Shown: piece after piece, positions 52,674 to 61,272 of the stretch
How the letters are laid out: each line of letters begins with the position of its first letter
Numbering within the stretch: the first letter of the stretch is position 1
Assembly (NCBI RefSeq): GCF_900116205.1
Contig: NZ_FOZS01000002.1
Location: 248,001 to 312,000 of the forward strand
Direction: 5' to 3'
From: Halostagnicola kamekurae
GTDB lineage: Archaea; Halobacteriota; Halobacteria; Halobacteriales; Natrialbaceae
Length of the DNA stretch: 64,000 bases
Notes under the pieces: generated by a model
Told to the model about the DNA's origin: nothing
The model's database searches: none
Seen by the model: the letters and a program-made list of their open reading frames with translations, nothing else
Program-made: the position numbers and the translations under genes

Positions 52674-52822
52674 GATCGCGCTGTCTAACGGGCCATAACC
52701 AGCGGTAAAAGCGCTCGGCACTCCCTTGCAAGCCACAGACGAGCGGTCGGCGAATCGGCTTCGCTGCCGGCGGTCAGTCACCGTTCGGTCGCCGAAAAAA
52801 GCGCTGTCGTCTCGAAGCCGAA

Positions 52823-53503
52823 TCAGGCGCTCTCGAGTCCCCGAAGCACGCCCTGGCCGTCGGTACCGCCGACGTCGGGGAGCGTGACGCGCTCGGGGTG
52901 GGGCATCAACACCGCGACCGAGTCTCGCTCGCCGAGCACGCCCGCGACACTGTGTTTCGAGCCGTTGGGGTTAGCATCCTCGGTCAGTTCGCCGTCTTCG
53001 TCGCAGTACCGAAAGAGAACGCGGCCTTCGCTCTCGAGTTCCTCGAGACGGTCGTCGTCGACCTCGTAGCGGCCCTCGCCATGGGCGATCGGGATCTCGA
53101 GGACGTCCCCCTCGTCGTAGGCCGCGGTCCAGGGCGTATCGTCGCGCTCGACGCGGAGGTAGACGTGTTCACACTGGAAGCGGGCGCTCTCGTTGGTCGT
53201 GAACGCGCCCTCGGTGAGCCCTGACTCGCAGCCGACCTGCGCGCCGTTGCAGACGCCCAGCACGGGCACGCCGTCGGCGGCGGCCTCTCGGATCTCGTCC
53301 ATGATCGGTGACCGGGCCGCCATCGCGCCGGCGCGGAGGTAGTCGCCGTAGGAGAAGCCGCCGGGGAGGACGATCCCCGAGGTCTCGGCCGGGAGGCCGT
53401 CCTCGTGCCAGACGATCTCGGCGTCGATATCGAGGTGGGCGAGTGCGCGCGCGGCGTCCCGGTCGCAGTTCGAGCCGCCGAACCGGATGATTGAAACGGT
53501 CAT
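52823..53503 (-). CDS. purQ: Phosphoribosylformylglycinamidine synthase, glutaminase subunit
   Basis: A 226-residue class I glutamine amidotransferase (PurQ). It has IRFGGSNCDRDAARALAHL, GIVLPGGFSYGDYLRAGAMAA, the nucleophile cysteine in GVPVLGVCNGAQVGCESGL, and the C-terminal His/Glu pair in LMPHPERV. It supplies ammonia to PurL for FGAM synthesis. The gene starts 7 bases after purS on the same strand. PurL is not in the window. Confidence 0.96.
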   Translation of the reverse strand: MTVSIIRFGGSNCDRDAARALAHLDIDAEIVWHEDGLPAETSGIVLPGGFSYGDYLRAGAMAARSPIMDEIREAAADGVPVLGVCNGAQVGCESGLTEGAFTTNESARFQCEHVYLRVERDDTPWTAAYDEGDVLEIPIAHGEGRYEVDDDRLEELESEGRVLFRYCDEDGELTEDANPNGSKHSVAGVLGERDSVAVLMPHPERVTLPDVGGTDGQGVLRGLESA

Positions 53504-53510
53504 GTCGATC

Positions 53511-53765
53511 TCACTCTCGTTGTGCCACGTCGACGTCGTAGTCGTGGATCGTCGGGTTCGCGAGCAGTCGCTCGGCCATCTCCTCGACCTCGGCGGCGGC
53601 GTCGCCCGCGCTCTCGGCCTCGAGGTCGATCTCGTAGCGGTCGGTCGAACGCAGCGCCTCGAGGTCGAAGCCCAGACGCTCGAGCGAACGCTTGGTGGTC
53701 TCGGCTTCGGGATCGAGGACGCCGTGTTTGAGACGAACCGTCACCGTCGCGGTGTAGGCAGTCAT
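53511..53765 (-). CDS. purS: Phosphoribosylformylglycinamidine synthase subunit PurS
   Basis: An 84-residue PurS: YTATVTVRLKHGVLDPEAETTKRSLERLGF, then YEIDLEAESAGDAAAEVEEMAERLLANPTIHDYDVDV. It bridges PurQ and PurL in the FGAM synthase complex. The ATG at 53765 matches the family; it heads the purS-purQ operon and is divergent from purU. Confidence 0.95.
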   Translation of the reverse strand: MTAYTATVTVRLKHGVLDPEAETTKRSLERLGFDLEALRSTDRYEIDLEAESAGDAAAEVEEMAERLLANPTIHDYDVDVAQRE

Positions 53766-54003
53766 TACCTGAATCCCCGTAACCGTGCTCAAAAACCCTT
53801 TCGGGTTCTGTCTGTGATACACGTTCGTGGATATGATCGACGCTCGATACGCTTGCCCCCTCCGCCGACCCGTCCCAACCGCTCGCTGTCCGTCACGTGT
53901 GATCGGCCGACAATCCTTTCACCCCGAAAGACAGGGCTTTTCACGATACGTCGCATGAGACGGTACTGATGTTTCGAGATTCGCTCGAGCGGAGGTGGCA
54001 GCG

Positions 54004-54951
54004 ATGACGACCGACGTAACTGAGATCACGGTCGTTGGGGACGACGATACCGGGCTGATCGCCCGAGTGACGAGCCTCCTCTTCGAGCGCGGGATCAATA
54101 TCGAAGACCTCGATCAGGCCGTCAGAGACGGCGTCTTCCGGATGTACCTCGCCGTCGATACGAGCGAGATGGTCTGTACGAAAGACACGCTTCGAGATGA
54201 CCTGGATCAACTGGGTGAAGACCTCGGGCTGGACGTGCAAGTCCGATTCCCCGCCGATCGGGACAACCAGCAGATCGCCGTCCTCGTCACGAAGGAGAGC
54301 CACTGCCTCGAGGCGCTGTTCGAGGCGTGGGCCAACGACGAACTGGGGGCCGACATCGGCGTCGTCATCGGGAATCACGACGACCTCGAGCCGCTTGCCG
54401 ACCACTACGACGTGCCGTTTCACGACATCGGCACCGAGTCCGGCCAGCAGGACGAGGAACGACTCCTCGAGTTGCTCGAAGAGTACGACGCCGACCTGAT
54501 CGTTCTCGCGCGATACATGCGGATCCTCAGCCCGAACGTCGTCTTCCGGTACGAGGATCGCATCATCAACGTCCACCCCTCCCTGCTCCCAGCGTTCCCC
54601 GGCGCGGAGGCCTACCGACAGGCCGTCGAGGAGGGCGTCCGCGTCGCCGGCGTCACGTCCCACTACGTCACGACCGACCTCGATCAGGGGCCGGTCATCA
54701 CCCAGCGCGCCTTCGACGTGCCCGACGACGCCGACCTGGACGAGATGAAACGCCGCGGCCAGCCACTCGAGGCAGACGCCCTTCTCGAGGCCGTGCGCCT
54801 GCACCTCAACGGGGACGTCTCGGTCCACCGCGGTCGGACGACGGTCAGGGAGAACGGCGACGACTACCAGCTCGGCCTGCCCGAGGAGGTCGACGACTTC
54901 GTGCCGGATCGTCCGATCGACGGGATCGGAAGCGTCGTCGCCGACGAGTAA
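54004..54951 (+). CDS. purU: Formyltetrahydrofolate deformylase (PurU-like)
   Basis: A 315-residue protein: N-terminal ACT domain (EITVVGDDDTGLIARVTSLLFERGINIEDLDQAV) plus a formyl transferase domain with the catalytic His in IINVHPSLLPAFPG and the Asp in TTDLDQGPVITQ. The Asn of the HxSLLPxFxG triad sits in IGNHDD. PurU releases formate from 10-formyl-THF for purine synthesis. A long C-terminal region (about 50 residues) extends past the usual end. The ATG at 54004 is preferred over an upstream GTG at 53995. Divergent from purSQ. Confidence 0.92.
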   Translation: MTTDVTEITVVGDDDTGLIARVTSLLFERGINIEDLDQAVRDGVFRMYLAVDTSEMVCTKDTLRDDLDQLGEDLGLDVQVRFPADRDNQQIAVLVTKESHCLEALFEAWANDELGADIGVVIGNHDDLEPLADHYDVPFHDIGTESGQQDEERLLELLEEYDADLIVLARYMRILSPNVVFRYEDRIINVHPSLLPAFPGAEAYRQAVEEGVRVAGVTSHYVTTDLDQGPVITQRAFDVPDDADLDEMKRRGQPLEADALLEAVRLHLNGDVSVHRGRTTVRENGDDYQLGLPEEVDDFVPDRPIDGIGSVVADE

Positions 54952-55165
54952 CGGTTCGCAGAACTGGTTATTTTGTCCCTTCTGGATCCTTCTATCGATG
55001 GGGAGCCGCGGAAACATGAACGAGGTCAGTTGGTTTGACCGACGGAGTCCGCTGTTTTTCGCGTCGACTCAATTTTCTGAAGAACCGGTGAAAGTGAAGC
55101 GGCGAGAGAGCAGTCGATAGACGAGGGTCACTTCTTCAGACCGTTCGAGTAACTTGCTTCGATTC

Positions 55166-55663
55166 CTACCCGTTGGGGGTTGTTACCCCCCGCCCGTGAC
55201 CGCTCACGACGAGGTACGTGGGACCGACCAGTACGATCGCTCCGAGGAGAAACGACTGGACGGTCAGTTGCAGTCGTTTTTCGTACGGTGTCAATTCGTC
55301 TAGGTCCGCGGACACGAGTGCAAGCAACTGGTATCCGCGTACCAGTGGGTTTCGCGATCGCGGACGTGATCGTTCGACCGTCATTCCTCGAAGTTGCCAG
55401 AACGACCAGCTGCTGTACGCAAGCGGTGACGCCCACATACCCACCCACGACCCGAGTAAGGCGAGAACGGGTGGATCACCCACCGAAAACTTCGGTGCGT
55501 CTGCGGGCAGCCACCAGCCCAGTGCTATGAGTCCCATCGTCGAGAGTACGAACGAACCTATGGATGCGACGAAGAGGATTCCGAAGGCACGTCCGAGTGA
55601 GTCGGGGCGAAACCGAGAATTCGCCCACTCCGATGTATCGTCATCGGTCGACTGCTCACACAT
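55166..55663 (-). CDS. Four-helix membrane protein, unknown function
   Basis: A 165-residue protein: an acidic N-terminus, two helices (FGILFVASIGSFVLSTMGLIALGWWL and PPVLALLGSWVGMWASPLAYSSWSFW), a basic cytoplasmic stretch (RGMTVERSRPRSRNPLVRG), and two further hydrophobic stretches (YQLLALVSADLDEL, FLLGAIVLVGPTYLVVSG). G+C is somewhat lower than average. No motif recognised. Confidence 0.6.
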   Translation of the reverse strand: MCEQSTDDDTSEWANSRFRPDSLGRAFGILFVASIGSFVLSTMGLIALGWWLPADAPKFSVGDPPVLALLGSWVGMWASPLAYSSWSFWQLRGMTVERSRPRSRNPLVRGYQLLALVSADLDELTPYEKRLQLTVQSFLLGAIVLVGPTYLVVSGHGRGVTTPNG

Positions 55664-55763
55664 ACTCGTTCAGTGGTGAACGAGTTATTTATATATGGTT
55701 TCTGAAGCCGATAGAATGTAACTCGACCGCTTCCGCGGATGAGTCATGTTCGAAACTAGGTGT

Positions 55764-55925
55764 TCAGGACCGCCACTCCTCGAGACAGTCGTCGTCGCAG
55801 AAATTGCTGTAGGCCGCCTCGCCGTCCTCGAGGTTCGTTACGACTCGCCTGTTCGGACTCGCCTCGATCGGGTCGCCGCAGTTGTCACACCGTGGTCCGT
55901 CATCGTCGTCCGGTGAATCAGTCAT
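55764..55925 (-). CDS. 53-residue zinc-finger protein (possible DUF7576)
   Basis: A 53-residue protein from the ATG at 55925: acidic start, CDNCGDPIEASPNRRVVTNL and FCDDDCLEEWRS. The C-x2-C plus C-x3-C arrangement with a final WRS helix resembles treble-clef/FCS-like small fingers (DUF7576 from memory). The frame is open upstream to 56150, but that region overlaps the structured sequence at 56136-56279 and lacks an acidic composition. Confidence 0.72.
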   Translation of the reverse strand: MTDSPDDDDGPRCDNCGDPIEASPNRRVVTNLEDGEAAYSNFCDDDCLEEWRS

Positions 55926-56135
55926 GAGCGACACGTGGGCCGAAACGCACTTGAACGAACCTGTTGGGTCAGTATTGGCCACGAGAGCGAAATTCGACCA
56001 GCGGGCGTCTATCAGCCGTAATTCGTCGCTCATCGCGTTCTCTCTCGAGCACCCGATCTCACCTCGAGTCAGCGCGGACTGTGTTTCTTTCCAACAGAAA
56101 CAGTAAGTACATAGCTCACCAATGCGTGGTCTCAG
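55926..56135. other. Spacer between small zinc-finger gene and structured element
   Basis: About 210 bases without supportable gene. It contains a short inverted repeat (gtttc...gaaac, 56090-56101) and together with the next feature separates two genes by about 400 bases. Confidence 0.4.
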
Positions 56136-56279
56136 ATGGAAGTCGCGCACTCCCGAGGGGGCGTACGAAAATGCCCCGGGTGCAGCAACACCCGAGACGT
56201 GGCTTCTAAACCCTACCGGGGTTTGTCAGCATGTCTGGATTACTTCTCCGCGGGCTTAAACGTCCCGTACGACAGTTGA
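56136..56279 (+). ncRNA. Candidate structured RNA, or 47-residue CPGC protein ORF
   Basis: Three consecutive hairpins can be drawn: ggggc/gcccc near 56158-56176, cgggtg/cacccg (56178-56195) with a six-base loop, and aaaccc/gggttt at 56208-56224. The palindrome cgtacg occurs near both ends (56162-56167 and about 56266-56271), allowing long-range closure. The same stretch is one open frame from an ATG at 56136 to TGA at 56279 with a CPGC knuckle (GGVRKCPGCSNTRDVASKPY). Its codons (aaa, gta, tta, ttg, tca, gca, tct) are unlike haloarchaeal usage, so selection on RNA rather than protein is likelier. Unresolved. Confidence 0.35.
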
Positions 56280-56328
56280 ATCAAACACCAACCACGCCGA
56301 CAGCAACGCGTCTCGAGGTGATCGCCCG

Positions 56329-56586
56329 ATGAGGGCCTCGAACGCCTCGCTCACCGTCGAAATCGTCGAGGCGCTCGAGTCGGCCGGACTCCCCAGCGAC
56401 GAGTATCGCCTCGCCGACGAAATCGACCCCGAGGCGCTCGAACGGGTCGTCGACTCGGCCGACGACTCGCTCGAGATTCGGGTCTCGATTCGTGGCCGGA
56501 CGCTCGTGGTGACGGCCGACGGCCCGCGGGTCGAATCCGACGGATCTCACGGTGAATCCGACGGGACTCGAGCCGACCGATCATGA
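56329..56586 (+). CDS. Small HalOD1-like domain protein
   Basis: An 85-residue acidic protein: ASLTVEIVEALESAGLPSDEYRLADEIDPEALERVVDSADDSLEIRVSIRGRTLVVTADGPRV. The order, a helix, then L.DEIDPEALE, then two beta strands ending in a DG turn, follows the haloarchaeal output domain 1 (HalOD1) pattern. Such stand-alone domains are thought to act in signalling. The stop overlaps the next ATG by four bases, so the two are co-translated. Confidence 0.68.
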   Translation: MRASNASLTVEIVEALESAGLPSDEYRLADEIDPEALERVVDSADDSLEIRVSIRGRTLVVTADGPRVESDGSHGESDGTRADRS

Positions 56587-56789
56587 GCGGCGACGATACC
56601 GGATCTCCGTCGCAGGACGACCGCGACTCGACGCCGGTCGACGACGCCGACGGCCCGTCGTTGCCCGACTGTCCGCGCTGTGGCGAGTCGGTCGCGCTCG
56701 TGACCAGCGGCGGGCCGATGGCCACCCAAGCACAGCCCTGTGGCTGCCGTGTCCGAAATCCCTCGCTCGAGGACTCGAGCGACGACTAG
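56583..56789 (+). CDS. 68-residue zinc-knuckle protein
   Basis: A 68-residue acidic protein with DCPRCGESVALVTSGGPMATQAQPCGCRVRNPSLED: a CPRC knuckle followed by CGC, able to bind one zinc ion. The ATG overlaps the HalOD1-like gene stop (ATGA). This coupling suggests that the two tiny proteins act together. Function unknown. Confidence 0.7.
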   Translation: MSGDDTGSPSQDDRDSTPVDDADGPSLPDCPRCGESVALVTSGGPMATQAQPCGCRVRNPSLEDSSDD

Positions 56790-57020
56790 TCGGGAATCGA
56801 CGCTCGAACGAGTACCTCGGTCGAGCGCCCGAGCCGCCAGCCCATCACTGCGATGGCAACTCGAGCGGCGCTGTGTCGCGTCGACTGGGTGTCTCGAGTT
56901 CCGATTCGGTCTCGAGCATCGAGCACGTATTTGACCGTCGTTCGCAGGTCGAGCCCGCCGCGACGAGATAGCCGGACGACGGTTCCGCTTATTAGCTCGG
57001 AGTCCGTAGCTTGGTACGTT

Positions 57021-58328
57021 ATGGCACAGCAAGAGGTCCAACAGGAGCTGTTCGTCGATCAGTACACGCTCGGGCTGGTCGGCCCCGATCAGGAGTGGGC
57101 CGGCACCGTCGCCGACGGGGGAACGATCGAGACCTACACGCCGCCGGGCTGTTGGGGGCCGATGATCACGCCGGACTTTCGGGGCGGCCACGAGGTCACG
57201 CGGCCGATTCGCGTCGAGGGCGCGACGGTCGGCGACGCCATCGCGCTGCGGATTCGGGACGTGTCGGTGACCAGCATGGCGACCAGTACCGGGTCGATGG
57301 CCGAACGGGAGGGCGCGTTCGACGACGATCCGTTCGTCGACCACCGCTGTCCCGAGTGCGGAACCACGTGGCCCGAGAGCGTCGTCGAGGGGACCGGCGA
57401 GGACGCGATCAAGTGCGCCGAGTGCGGCGCGAACGCCTCCTCGTTCGGCTTCGAGTACGGCTACACCGTCGCGTTCGACGACGACCACGAGGTCGGCATC
57501 ACGCTCGACGGCGACGCCGCCCACGAACTCGCGACGGACGCGGCCGAAGTGATGGACATCCCGGAGAACTCGAGACAGCACCCGATCCTGCTCTACGAAC
57601 CGGACGAGATGCCGGGCACGCTCGGTCGGCTTCGCCCGTTCATCGGCAACGTTGGGACGACGCCGCCGGTGACGCTCCCGGATTCGCACAACGCGGGCGA
57701 CTTCGGGCAGTTCCTCGTCGGCGCGGAGCACGACTACGGCGTCGAGACCCAGGAGGACCTCGAGGCTCGCACCGACGGCCACATGGACGTGCCGGAGGTG
57801 CGGGCCGGCGCGACGCTCATCTGCCCGGTGAAGGTCGACGGCGGCGGCGTCTACGTCGGCGATCTCCACGCGAATCAGGGCGACGGCGAACTCTCCCTGC
57901 ACACGACGGACGTCAGCGGAACCGTGCGGATGGACGTCGAAGTGATCGACGGACTCGACCTCGAGGGACCGCTTCTCCTCCCGAACGAGGAGGACCTCCC
58001 GTTCATCAGCAAGCCCTACAGCGACGAGGAACGGGAATCCGGTCGGGACCTCGCCGCCGAACACGGCGTCGCCCTCGAGGAGGAGATGGGCCCGATTCAG
58101 GTGATTGGCAGCGGCGAGACGGTCAACGACGCGACCCAGAACGCCTTCGACCGGGCGGGCGCGCTCCTCGAGATGAGTGAAGGCGAAGTTCGATCGCGGT
58201 GTACGTTCACCGGCGGCGTCCAGATCGGCCGGCTCCCCGGCGTCGTCCAGCTCGACCTGCTCGCGCCGATGACCGTCCTCGAAGAACGCGGTCTCGCACA
58301 CCTCGTTCGCGAGCAGTACGATCTCTAG
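57021..58328 (+). CDS. Acetamidase/formamidase family protein
   Basis: A 435-residue FmdA/AmdA-family amidohydrolase. It shows ETYTPPGCWGPMITPDFRGGHEVTRPIRVEGATVGDAIALRI, RPFIGNVGTTP, TLICPVKVDGGGVYVGDLHANQGDGE and LPGVVQLDLLAPMTVL. The Asp/His-rich GDLHANQGDGE block is the conserved metal/catalytic region. A zinc ribbon (HRCPECGTTWPESVVEGTGEDAIKCAECGANA) is inserted near residue 110. It would hydrolyse formamide or a short amide to ammonia and acid. Starts at the ATG 57021; monocistronic. Confidence 0.88.
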   Translation: MAQQEVQQELFVDQYTLGLVGPDQEWAGTVADGGTIETYTPPGCWGPMITPDFRGGHEVTRPIRVEGATVGDAIALRIRDVSVTSMATSTGSMAEREGAFDDDPFVDHRCPECGTTWPESVVEGTGEDAIKCAECGANASSFGFEYGYTVAFDDDHEVGITLDGDAAHELATDAAEVMDIPENSRQHPILLYEPDEMPGTLGRLRPFIGNVGTTPPVTLPDSHNAGDFGQFLVGAEHDYGVETQEDLEARTDGHMDVPEVRAGATLICPVKVDGGGVYVGDLHANQGDGELSLHTTDVSGTVRMDVEVIDGLDLEGPLLLPNEEDLPFISKPYSDEERESGRDLAAEHGVALEEEMGPIQVIGSGETVNDATQNAFDRAGALLEMSEGEVRSRCTFTGGVQIGRLPGVVQLDLLAPMTVLEERGLAHLVREQYDL

Positions 58329-58413
58329 GTCGGCTGCTCGTTCACAGGCAGTCCGATCTCCGGGCCGGCTGCTCGTTCGCGGGCGAGCGAGACGATTCGC
58401 AGGCAACGGGCGG

Positions 58414-58737
58414 TTAGAACGAGATCTGTTCGTCCTCTCGAGTCTCGCCGAGCGCCGGCGGCGTCCGGTCGGAGTAGAACTTCCGGCCGATCGCCCTGCT
58501 ATCGACCATGTTGAAGATGGCCTGGCGCGCTTCGGCCGGCGAGTTGTAGGTTTCGTTCGACGTCATACCCAGCAGCTCCTCGAGCGACTCCGAGCCGTCC
58601 GGGAGCTCGAGTGGGTACTCGCCGTAAGTCTCGACGAGTTCCTCGTTCGTCGCGGGATAGCCGTGGTCGGCAAGCTTTTCCTCGAGTTCGCCGAATTCGA
58701 TGCCGAGTTCGCGGGTGGGACTGTAAGAGTTGCTCAT
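58414..58737 (-). CDS. DUF5789-like small protein
   Basis: A 107-residue soluble protein: ELGIEFGELEEKLADHGYPATNEELVETYGEYPLELPDGSESLEELLG, then YNSPAEARQAIFNMVDSRAIGRKFYSDRTPPALGE. This fits the haloarchaeal DUF5789 family (from memory), which appears as small acidic helix-rich proteins of unknown role. The ATG at 58737 removes a hydrophobic, non-acidic upstream stretch. Confidence 0.78.
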   Translation of the reverse strand: MSNSYSPTRELGIEFGELEEKLADHGYPATNEELVETYGEYPLELPDGSESLEELLGMTSNETYNSPAEARQAIFNMVDSRAIGRKFYSDRTPPALGETREDEQISF

Positions 58738-58954
58738 CTTTCGACCGCCTGCCCCTTCCACGACGAGCGGTAAACAAGCGAGGGGTGAGCATGACGGCAT
58801 CCCGGTCAGTTCTGCAGAGAGCGCGTTCTCACTATCGGCGGTCTCGACTACGCTTCGCCGCCTGCTCGATCGAAAAACGAAGCCGCTCGCTCTTCAGTTC
58901 GGTCGATAGTCGAGCGGCTGAACCGAACCGCCCTCGAAAGTCAGATCGTCGTTC

Positions 58955-59167
58955 TCAGTCGTCCGTTTCGGCGGCTTTGGCGGACGCGTTCGAGTTCGTC
59001 GTCGACGCACGGGGTGCGTCCGAGACCGAGGCCGTCGATGTTAACGTGAGAAACAGCATGGCTCCGACGATCAGGGCCAGTGCTACGCTCGCGAACGCGG
59101 CGACACCCATCGTCGGATCGGACGGAACGATGCTAGCTGTCACGGTCGCGCCAGTTTCGAGGGACAT
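58955..59167 (-). CDS. 70-residue single-span membrane protein
   Basis: A 70-residue frame from the ATG at 59167: polar N-terminus, one helix (MGVAAFASVALALIVGAMLFLTLT) and a Ser/Ala/Asp-rich tail. Composition and codon use are haloarchaeal. No family recognised. Confidence 0.5.
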   Translation of the reverse strand: MSLETGATVTASIVPSDPTMGVAAFASVALALIVGAMLFLTLTSTASVSDAPRASTTNSNASAKAAETDD

Positions 59168-59338
59168 GAACTGATGTCTAGCGGCCCTTTGGAGTCGCGT
59201 AATATGAGCGTTACTTTTTCGGATTCCGTGCTAACACAATGTTTGGTGTTAACAGCTAGCAGGTATGGAGAGGGCTCGGAATGACCCCTTCTAGTTAGCA
59301 CTACCGCTCGATTCTCTCGAGTGGGTCCGGAGATCACA

Positions 59339-60211
59339 TCAGTCGGATCGCTTACACTGCTGTATTTTCCCGTCACCGTCGATGACGACTTCGAGTCGCG
59401 TCCCGTCGAGGGCGATGTCGACGGTAGCCATCCCGCTCTCGAGCAGTTCGACCTCGCTCACGCTAGAGAGGTCTCTCGGCCCGAGTTGCGTCTCGAGCGG
59501 ACCGAGGTCGTGGTCGTCGTACAGCGAGACGACGGCCGGGAGACGCGCGAGTAGTTCGGGAACCGGTACCGGATAGGACATCCAGCACGCCTCGCAGGCG
59601 ACCGTCGCGTAGACCGTCTCGCGTCGGAGGTACAGTTCCGGGAGCGATTCCCGCGGAAACGAAATCGTAGCGGGCCCCCAGCAGTACGGACAGACCCCGC
59701 GACGAACCGATTCGATATCGGCGGCGTGCCGCCGGAGCGCGAGTTCCACGAGCACCTCGAGTGGCTGGTGGCTGGCGGCGACTGGCGGGACCGGATAGCC
59801 GAGCGTGGTGCCGTGCTCGGGGCAGGCGAGCATCAGCAAGTGCCTGTCGTGGCGGGCGACCAGCTGCTGATCACAATGGGGGCAGCGCTCGTCGATGACG
59901 TTCTCGCACGGTTCGGTCTCACCGTCGTACGTTCCCGATCGAACCGCCGTGACGACCTCGAGGGCGGCTATCGTCGGCCGGTACTGTTCGTTTTCCTTGA
60001 CGACGAACTCGTCCTGTAACGTCTGGAGGTGGTAGTTGAATCGGCTCGTGTCGTCGACGTCGACCCGCTCGCAGAGGGTCGAAAAGGACAGCCAACCGGC
60101 CGACCAGGCCGCTTCGTAGTGGTCGGCGAGTTCGAACAGAATCTCGAGTCGCGTTTCGTCGCCGAGGGCCGCGTACGCGTCGTCCGGAACGGCCCGATTC
60201 GCGTCGGTCAT
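59339..60211 (-). CDS. Winged-helix DNA-binding protein with zinc-binding C-terminal region
   Basis: A 290-residue regulator of a widespread haloarchaeal type. The N-terminal wHTH (AYAALGDETRLEILFELADHYEAAWSAGWLSFSTLCERVDVDDTSRFNYHLQTLQDEFVV) is followed by a cysteine-rich sensor part with CPHC, CPEH, CPYC and CEAC pairs, able to hold two metal ions. The C-terminal region (DIALDGTRLEVVIDGDGKI) ends in a short basic tail. The ATG at 60211 is chosen. It is divergent from the CPBP protease gene, a plausible target. Confidence 0.85.
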   Translation of the reverse strand: MTDANRAVPDDAYAALGDETRLEILFELADHYEAAWSAGWLSFSTLCERVDVDDTSRFNYHLQTLQDEFVVKENEQYRPTIAALEVVTAVRSGTYDGETEPCENVIDERCPHCDQQLVARHDRHLLMLACPEHGTTLGYPVPPVAASHQPLEVLVELALRRHAADIESVRRGVCPYCWGPATISFPRESLPELYLRRETVYATVACEACWMSYPVPVPELLARLPAVVSLYDDHDLGPLETQLGPRDLSSVSEVELLESGMATVDIALDGTRLEVVIDGDGKIQQCKRSD

Positions 60212-60309
60212 GCGTCTGCGATCGGTCGCGATTCGGATAGCTATTCCGAATATGACAAGCACGCTACTTAAAATCCGTTCAGAGAATACATATTTACGAA
60301 CGGTTCGAC

Positions 60310-61071
60310 ATGTCGTCTATGGTCGAAACGACAAGCCAGACCGACGCGCTCGAGTCGTCCGTCGAGCGGATGTCTCGAGGCCGTGCGTTGGTAATCGTCG
60401 CGCTTCTCGGCATCGCCGCGATTCTCTCGAATACGGCGTTTAGTCTCCTCACCGTCCTGTTCCAGCCGGGATCGGAATGGGTAACGTTCGTTCTCAGCCT
60501 GCTCGTGGTCGAGGGTTCGTTTCTCGTCGTCGGCAGTGGGTACATGTGGTATCGGCCGGCCGTCGACGTTCCGATTCAGTCACCGAACAGGCACGATTGG
60601 GGTGTCGCCGTCGCGGGCCTCGCTGCCGGGCTCGCCGCTGTAACGCTCTCGTTTGCCAGTACTGACGCATTGATACCCGCCGTCGAGGTGTCACCGGGAT
60701 TCACGGAGTATGCGGGGTATGATTCCTCGTCGGCCACCGTTCTGGTCCTCGGTGCGGTGCTGTCGCTGCTCGTCGTCGCTCCCGTCGAGGAGTTCCTGTT
60801 TCGTGGCGTGATTCAAGGTCGTCTGCGAGCGGCGTTCGGACCGGCCGCGGCCATTGGAGTGGCCGGATTCGTGTTCTCGTTTTTCCACGTGTATCCGATC
60901 CTCTTGCTGGAACCGTCGGCCGCGAGTATCGTACACATGATCGCGTACTACACCGTAATGGGCGCGATCTTCGGCGCGACCTACGAACGAACGAACACGC
61001 TCGTCGTCCCCGTGTTCGTTCACGGTGCGTTCAACGCGATTCTGTTTCTCGGTTCGATGGCCTTCGTATAG
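60310..61071 (+). CDS. CPBP-family intramembrane metalloprotease
   Basis: A 253-residue membrane protein with about eight helices. CPBP (Abi/CAAX protease) motifs are complete: motif 1 APVEEFLFRGVIQGRLRAAFG (EE-x3-R), motif 2 FSFFHV, motif 3 MGAIFGATYERTN, and motif 4 VPVFVHGAFNAILF (H-x3-N). Related proteins process prenylated peptides or protect against bacteriocins. Its promoter is shared with the divergent regulator. Confidence 0.92.
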   Translation: MSSMVETTSQTDALESSVERMSRGRALVIVALLGIAAILSNTAFSLLTVLFQPGSEWVTFVLSLLVVEGSFLVVGSGYMWYRPAVDVPIQSPNRHDWGVAVAGLAAGLAAVTLSFASTDALIPAVEVSPGFTEYAGYDSSSATVLVLGAVLSLLVVAPVEEFLFRGVIQGRLRAAFGPAAAIGVAGFVFSFFHVYPILLLEPSAASIVHMIAYYTVMGAIFGATYERTNTLVVPVFVHGAFNAILFLGSMAFV

Positions 61072-61272
61072 TTCGTTCCACCGTCGGTGACGCTCCCAGA
61101 CGGCGGATCCACCGCGTTTCTCCGCCCCGCCCTCTTTGCGCTCGGATAGCCCCGACTCCGGCTATCAGAATGACCCACCACCGAAAAACCACCTCGTGCA
61201 CTGTCCGGATCTGCGAGCTACCTGTCTCGGCGAGAAGCGAGTTCGTTCGCCGTCGTTTCGACGAACCCGTCG

